DNA from: Roseivirga sp. UBA6052
GTDB lineage: Bacteria; Bacteroidota; Bacteroidia; Cytophagales; Cyclobacteriaceae
Length of the DNA: 64,000 nt
Assembly: GCA_002427755.1 (NCBI GenBank)
Contig: DIYO01000009.1
Coordinates: 809,296 to 873,295, forward strand
Direction of reading: 5' to 3'
Notes under the pieces: model-generated
Databases searched by the model: none
Told to the model about the DNA's origin: nothing
Seen by the model: only the letters and a program-made list of their open reading frames with translations
Shown: in pieces, positions 60,316 through 64,000 of the stretch
Layout: each line of letters starts with the position of its first letter
How positions within the stretch are numbered: the first letter of the stretch is position 1
Position numbers and translations under genes: made by a program

Positions 60316-62459
60316 AGCCTCCACAAATAACTCGCCTTAAAGAAGAAGCCACTGAAGGTTTGTAGATAGTCATCAGAAGGGACATAGCTTTGGCCATCCC
60401 ATTCTCTTCTTTCCAATTGGGTTCCATAACCTAGGTGTACAACAGTTCCCGGAATGTAAGTAAAGGAAGCCAAGAAATTAGGGCTCCAAACTTTAGATAA
60501 ACTGTTGTATTGGCCAATGGCTCTAAAGAACAGATACTGGTTCGCCTGGTAAACTATCCGGCCTCTAACAATATGCACATCAAAGTATTTCACATCAGTC
60601 TCTTCACTATACAATGAGCTAAAATTGTGATTGAATTGAATATTCAGTTTGTCCGAGGCTTGATAGTCTATAAAGTTTCTAATTCGTTTTCCGTAGCCCT
60701 GCTCTTCTCCTTGATAATAAATACCATTGTCCCAATCGTATCCTGAGTTAATCCTTAAACGCTTATTGAGCTGTGAGCTGGCAGAAAGACTAATTGAGCC
60801 ATCTCTGTATTCTACTCCTCTAAATATTTCGGTTGACCGATCTGCAGAAATACTCAGTCTAGTTTGTCTTGGTAGCGTGGCAGCAATGGCTCCATACAGT
60901 ACCGATTCGTTTAGGTTGCTTGGCTTGTCTTTAGTGAGAGATCCATAGAAAGAGAAGTCCCATCTCTGAACAGGTCCCTCGTTTTTAGGGAAGACTTTAG
61001 GGTTAAGAAAACCGGATATACGAGAAATTCCTGTTCTGGTGACAAAGCCCACGTCCGAAGAAAAGTTTCTTGCAATATCTTCTATTGTTAGGCTCCCATT
61101 GAAGGTTCTTGTGTTTCTAGAGAGATCGAAAGCCATGGAGCTGTTGCTTGTTGGATTGCCGTCTCTATCTGCGAGCACAGTAGAATTCAGAAAATTACCA
61201 CTAACTACATTCGCTTCATTGAATCGATATTGTCCATCGAAACCGACAACTGTATTGTAAGCACCATTTCTGGCTCTATGCGTACCGATTAGCCCCAGAT
61301 AACTGTCTTGGGTGAAGGCGCGCATGTAACGGATAATGCCTACATCGGCAGTTTTATCTTCATGATAATCACTTAGCGTTTCATCTGCTCGGTCCTCTGC
61401 ATAGATGGCCGAGATGATATTCTTATCGCCAATTAAACCTGTTAGTTTGGTTGCTGCGGTTGGTGAAACTATCGTTCTTGTGTTCACCACTTGACGCACA
61501 GGCGAAAACATACCTGTGGCAGCAAAATTAAAGTTCTGACTACCCTCCAAGAAGAAGGGTCTTCTTTCTGGATAGAAAACAGCAAACCTTTGGTTTACTT
61601 CTACTTGCCCTACATCAGACTCAACTTGCGAAAAATCCGGATTGAGTGTAGCGTCTAAAACCAGATCGGATGTGATACCAATTTTAGTGGTTAAGCTAGG
61701 CTGAAATTCAGAAGTATTAACACGTTCACCGCCTTCTTCAACCGTGTTATTTAAATAAGTAACAGCCGGTAATACTTCTACTAGCGTATATTTTCTCACA
61801 TTGTCATACTTCAGCGGCATCATCTGAGTAAGGAATGCAAAGCCTTTTTCCGGGTCTAGTGCAGGATACGTAACTTGGGTTGAGAGACGAGATACTCTTC
61901 TTTCGAAGATTACGCCCATGTCTACTTTTCCATCTTCAGCTGAATAGCGAACACTCTTGAATGGAATTCTAATTTCTACGTTGTAGCCTTCATCATCAAT
62001 TTTGGCAGCGCTATACCAAATAAGGTCCACCCCAATGTCTTCATTCCCCGCTGCGAATTGTGTGTCCATTTGAATACCACTCGGGTTGACATACAACCCA
62101 AAAAGTGATTGACCGCCATTGAATGTATCTAGGTTGATACAGATCCAGTCATCTGCTCCAATACGGTCTCTAGCGGCAATTGAAGTCTTTATTTTATCAG
62201 GTTCGTCAAAGCATTTAATTGCGAAGTATAGGTTTTCGGAATCGTGTGCTACATAAGCAATTGTCTTAAAAGGAATCTCTTTACCAAAGTCTGGTACAAA
62301 GCTTTTGAATCCTGTGACTTGTGGACTTTGCTGCCATATCTCGTCATCGAGCACACCATCAAGTACAGGCGGAGTAGTGGCCATTTGTGATTTCACTTGG
62401 CCATATCCTGAGGTCAGACCAACGACCAGCAGAAGGGTAAGTAATAAAAGAGTTCTCAA
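60312..62459 (-). CDS. DUF5916 outer-membrane protein with CBM9-like domain
   Basis: 715 aa with a signal peptide (VVGLTSGYGQVKS). N-terminal ~25-210 is a CBM9-like domain (PPVLDGVLDDEIWQQSPQVTGFKSFVPD, DDWICINLDTFNGGQSLFGLYVNPSGIQMD, VEIRIPFKSVRYS). The rest is DUF5916, which looks like an outer-membrane barrel (FYPERRPFFLEGSQNFNFAATG, aromatic strands through the end, terminal LWRL). Function unknown, possibly glycan binding. Confidence 0.9.
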   Translation of the reverse strand: MRTLLLLTLLLVVGLTSGYGQVKSQMATTPPVLDGVLDDEIWQQSPQVTGFKSFVPDFGKEIPFKTIAYVAHDSENLYFAIKCFDEPDKIKTSIAARDRIGADDWICINLDTFNGGQSLFGLYVNPSGIQMDTQFAAGNEDIGVDLIWYSAAKIDDEGYNVEIRIPFKSVRYSAEDGKVDMGVIFERRVSRLSTQVTYPALDPEKGFAFLTQMMPLKYDNVRKYTLVEVLPAVTYLNNTVEEGGERVNTSEFQPSLTTKIGITSDLVLDATLNPDFSQVESDVGQVEVNQRFAVFYPERRPFFLEGSQNFNFAATGMFSPVRQVVNTRTIVSPTAATKLTGLIGDKNIISAIYAEDRADETLSDYHEDKTADVGIIRYMRAFTQDSYLGLIGTHRARNGAYNTVVGFDGQYRFNEANVVSGNFLNSTVLADRDGNPTSNSSMAFDLSRNTRTFNGSLTIEDIARNFSSDVGFVTRTGISRISGFLNPKVFPKNEGPVQRWDFSFYGSLTKDKPSNLNESVLYGAIAATLPRQTRLSISADRSTEIFRGVEYRDGSISLSASSQLNKRLRINSGYDWDNGIYYQGEEQGYGKRIRNFIDYQASDKLNIQFNHNFSSLYSEETDVKYFDVHIVRGRIVYQANQYLFFRAIGQYNSLSKVWSPNFLASFTYIPGTVVHLGYGTQLERREWDGQSYVPSDDYLQTFSGFFFKASYLWRL

Positions 62460-62592
62460 CCTTGGGTAAGTTTAGCGTCACGAAGGTAAGAGAATCATTT
62501 GAGAGAGAGTAACCACTAACATATTTTAGAAGTATTATTTAGGATGTAAGAAGCAAGTGCCTTAACACTTCATACTTCTTTTCTCTTACCTC

Positions 62593-63372
62593 TTAGTTAC
62601 CGTCAAACCATTGTTTAAAGCCTTGTACCTTCTCACGACTTACGATAATCTCGCGATCGAAAGTTTGATTAAGGATAATTTTGAGACGGCTATTAGAATA
62701 AACTAAAACGTCTTTAATGGCATTGATATCGATAATAAAGGTTCTGTTTACCCGAAAAAACTGCTGAGGATCTAGCATCTCTTCTAAGGTCTCTAGTTTG
62801 TAATCTATAATCAGTCTTCTGCCTTCCTTGTTCACAATGTATGCGTTTCTTCCCTCGGCATAAAAAAGGTCTATTTGGTCTGTAGTAACTGATTTAATGT
62901 GTTCTCCAATCTTCACCATAAAGCGCGTTTTGTATTCGCGCTTACTTAGCATTTGTAAAGCACTTTGTAAATCGATAACAGAAGTCGCTTCGGTTTGTCC
63001 TGGTTCAGAAAGTCGGTTTTTGAGACTATGGAACTTATCCATGCTTTCTCCTAAAGCCTCGAATGTTATGGGCTTAAGTAGGTAATCAATGCCATTGGCT
63101 TTAAAGGCATCAATAGCGTATTCGTTGTAGGCGGTTGTGAATATGACAGGGATATCAAGCTGAACTTCTTTGAAAATATCAAAACTTAAACCATCGGTTA
63201 ACTGAATATCCATTAAGAGTAAGTCGGCATCGCCATCTGTTTGAATCCAATGAACAGCTTCCTTAACACTCATGGCTCGGCCTACTACTTCAATGCTGTC
63301 ATCGTATCGTTTGAGAAAGCGTTCCAGCTTTTCAGCCGCAGGAATTTCGTCTTCAATAATGTAAACCTTCAT
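62593..63372 (-). CDS. LytTR-type response regulator
   Basis: 259 aa. Receiver domain with acidic pair IIEDE, phospho-acceptor Asp55 (LLLMDIQLTDG), TTAYNEYAIDAFKANGIDYLLKPI. C-terminal LytTR DNA-binding domain at ~150-255 (FMVKIGEHIKSVTTDQIDLFYAEGRNAYIVN, FFRVNRTFIIDINAIKDVLVYSNSRLKIIL). All phosphorylation residues look intact. It sits 5 bases after the degenerate kinase gene, so both are probably one operon. Confidence 0.95.
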   Translation of the reverse strand: MKVYIIEDEIPAAEKLERFLKRYDDSIEVVGRAMSVKEAVHWIQTDGDADLLLMDIQLTDGLSFDIFKEVQLDIPVIFTTAYNEYAIDAFKANGIDYLLKPITFEALGESMDKFHSLKNRLSEPGQTEATSVIDLQSALQMLSKREYKTRFMVKIGEHIKSVTTDQIDLFYAEGRNAYIVNKEGRRLIIDYKLETLEEMLDPQQFFRVNRTFIIDINAIKDVLVYSNSRLKIILNQTFDREIIVSREKVQGFKQWFDGN

Positions 63373-63377
63373 AGTTT

Positions 63378-64000
63378 CTAGTTAAGGTCGAGCAATGGTA
63401 TTTTGATAAAAGCATCTCCGTAGGCTTTAATCTGAATTACAGGTTGATCTGTAAAAAAAGAAAAGGCTTCATGGAGGTTCTGATACTGATTTTTAATGTA
63501 CTTATTATTGCTCAGTTTGTCATTCTCTTTATGCTGAACCACCATATATCCGTCTTCAGTGCCAAAGTCAACTGTTATGTTCAGAGGTTGCCAAGGAGAA
63601 ATAATACTCCCGTTTATTAAACAGTCTAGCACCATGCTCAAGGTATTGGGAACAAGCATTTTGCCTCTTGCTTTATTTTCATTCTTCAACTCATAATTGA
63701 GCTGATCCGGAAATTTCTCCTTAAAGAGGTAAATCAAATTTTTAGAAGCTCTAATCTCATCGTCTACAGACACTAACTCTTTCTTTCTGTTGTCCAAGAT
63801 ATATCGGTAAACCAAGGCAAGCCTATCAACAAAATCTTCTGCTGAATCTAGGTTATGATGTACTAGAGAAATCAGCGTTTCGAGAGATTGAAAAAGGAGA
63901 TCGGGATTAATCTCATTGTTGAATATCTCAAGTTGATGTTCCAGATTTTGCCTTTTGAGGTCTTCCTTTTTTAGCTCCGATTCATTCTTAATGGTTAGTA
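63378..64000 (-). CDS. Degenerate LytS-type histidine kinase (partial, 5' end outside window)
   Basis: Open reading frame to the window edge, at least 206 codons visible. The HisK-like box reads NPDLLFQSLETL where LytS kinases have NPHFLFNSL, so the phospho-acceptor His is Asp. The N box (usually ENAIKH) reads DCLINGS and lacks the Asn and His. The GTGIGLKNI lid is replaced by KYIKNQYQNL. Fold signatures remain: RLALVYRYILDNRKKELVSVDDEI and IPLLDLN. A helical linker precedes it. It is therefore a kinase-fold protein unlikely to autophosphorylate. The sensor part is beyond the window. Confidence 0.88.
   Translation of the reverse strand, partial: LTIKNESELKKEDLKRQNLEHQLEIFNNEINPDLLFQSLETLISLVHHNLDSAEDFVDRLALVYRYILDNRKKELVSVDDEIRASKNLIYLFKEKFPDQLNYELKNENKARGKMLVPNTLSMVLDCLINGSIISPWQPLNITVDFGTEDGYMVVQHKENDKLSNNKYIKNQYQNLHEAFSFFTDQPVIQIKAYGDAFIKIPLLDLN

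Noticed and set aside
62470..62592. Imperfect inverted repeat AAGAAG..CAAGTG / CACTT..CTTCTT between DUF5916 and the LytTR gene
   Set aside because: Pairing is interrupted and there is no clear T-run on the minus strand, so a terminator is not supported.

Overview
The window looks like a chromosomal segment of a Bacteroidota bacterium, most likely a gliding marine-type member of the Cytophagales (Roseivirga/Fulvivirga-like; genus is inference). Support comes from three gliding-motility genes (gldB, gldE, gldD), two GLPGLI-family proteins, a PF14905-type outer-membrane barrel with a CarboxypepD_reg-like domain, DUF4105, DUF4783, DUF5916 and DUF6787 proteins, a SusB-type GH97 enzyme, and TAnnTTTG promoter elements instead of strong Shine-Dalgarno sites. 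Base composition is moderately AT-rich and even. I saw no rRNA, tRNA, CRISPR array, phage or insertion sequence, and no gene-free stretch over 300 bases.

Layout. 1-7.5 kb: small membrane proteins and a redox/electrophile neighbourhood (SDR, NTF2-hydrolase fusion, AraC regulator, pirin, Old Yellow Enzyme) with REP-like palindromes. 7.6-15.4 kb: an orphan DegT aminotransferase, then an envelope module: beta-barrel protein plus two GLPGLI proteins on the minus strand, divergent from a sensor kinase/OmpR-type regulator pair. Two intergenic regions there carry the same triple 10-bp GTTAAC repeat, the best candidate for an undescribed regulatory circuit. 15.5-25 kb: recX, GH97, DUF4105, radical SAM, thioredoxin-like, inositol monophosphatase and a Tat-exported PLP enzyme. 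24.4-33.2 kb: rsmI operon, then PpiD-like chaperone, CNNM/CBS protein, lptC, TPR protein and an outer-membrane protein. 33.3-38.8 kb: anmK, a NhaD-like antiporter with a His-rich tail, a Fur-family regulator and a universal stress protein. 38.8-48.5 kb: gpmI, nadC, a drug/metabolite transporter, uvrA, an RNA polymerase sigma factor and nth. 48.5-60.3 kb: glycosyltransferase, gldB, PorT-like barrel, then rng, mS38-like small protein, TPR and HU, facing mutY-ssb-gldE-gldD-recG. 60.3-64 kb: DUF5916 protein and a LytTR regulator with a degenerate LytS-type kinase that runs off the window.

How it works together. The coherent units are (i) the two-component/GLPGLI/barrel module, (ii) envelope biogenesis (lptC, PpiD-like foldase, CNNM protein), (iii) DNA repair genes (recX, uvrA, nth, mutY, recG, ssb) spread among housekeeping genes, and (iv) gliding/type IX-secretion-associated genes. 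The chromosome is very compact: most convergent pairs overlap at their stop codons, five of them by exactly 4 bases.
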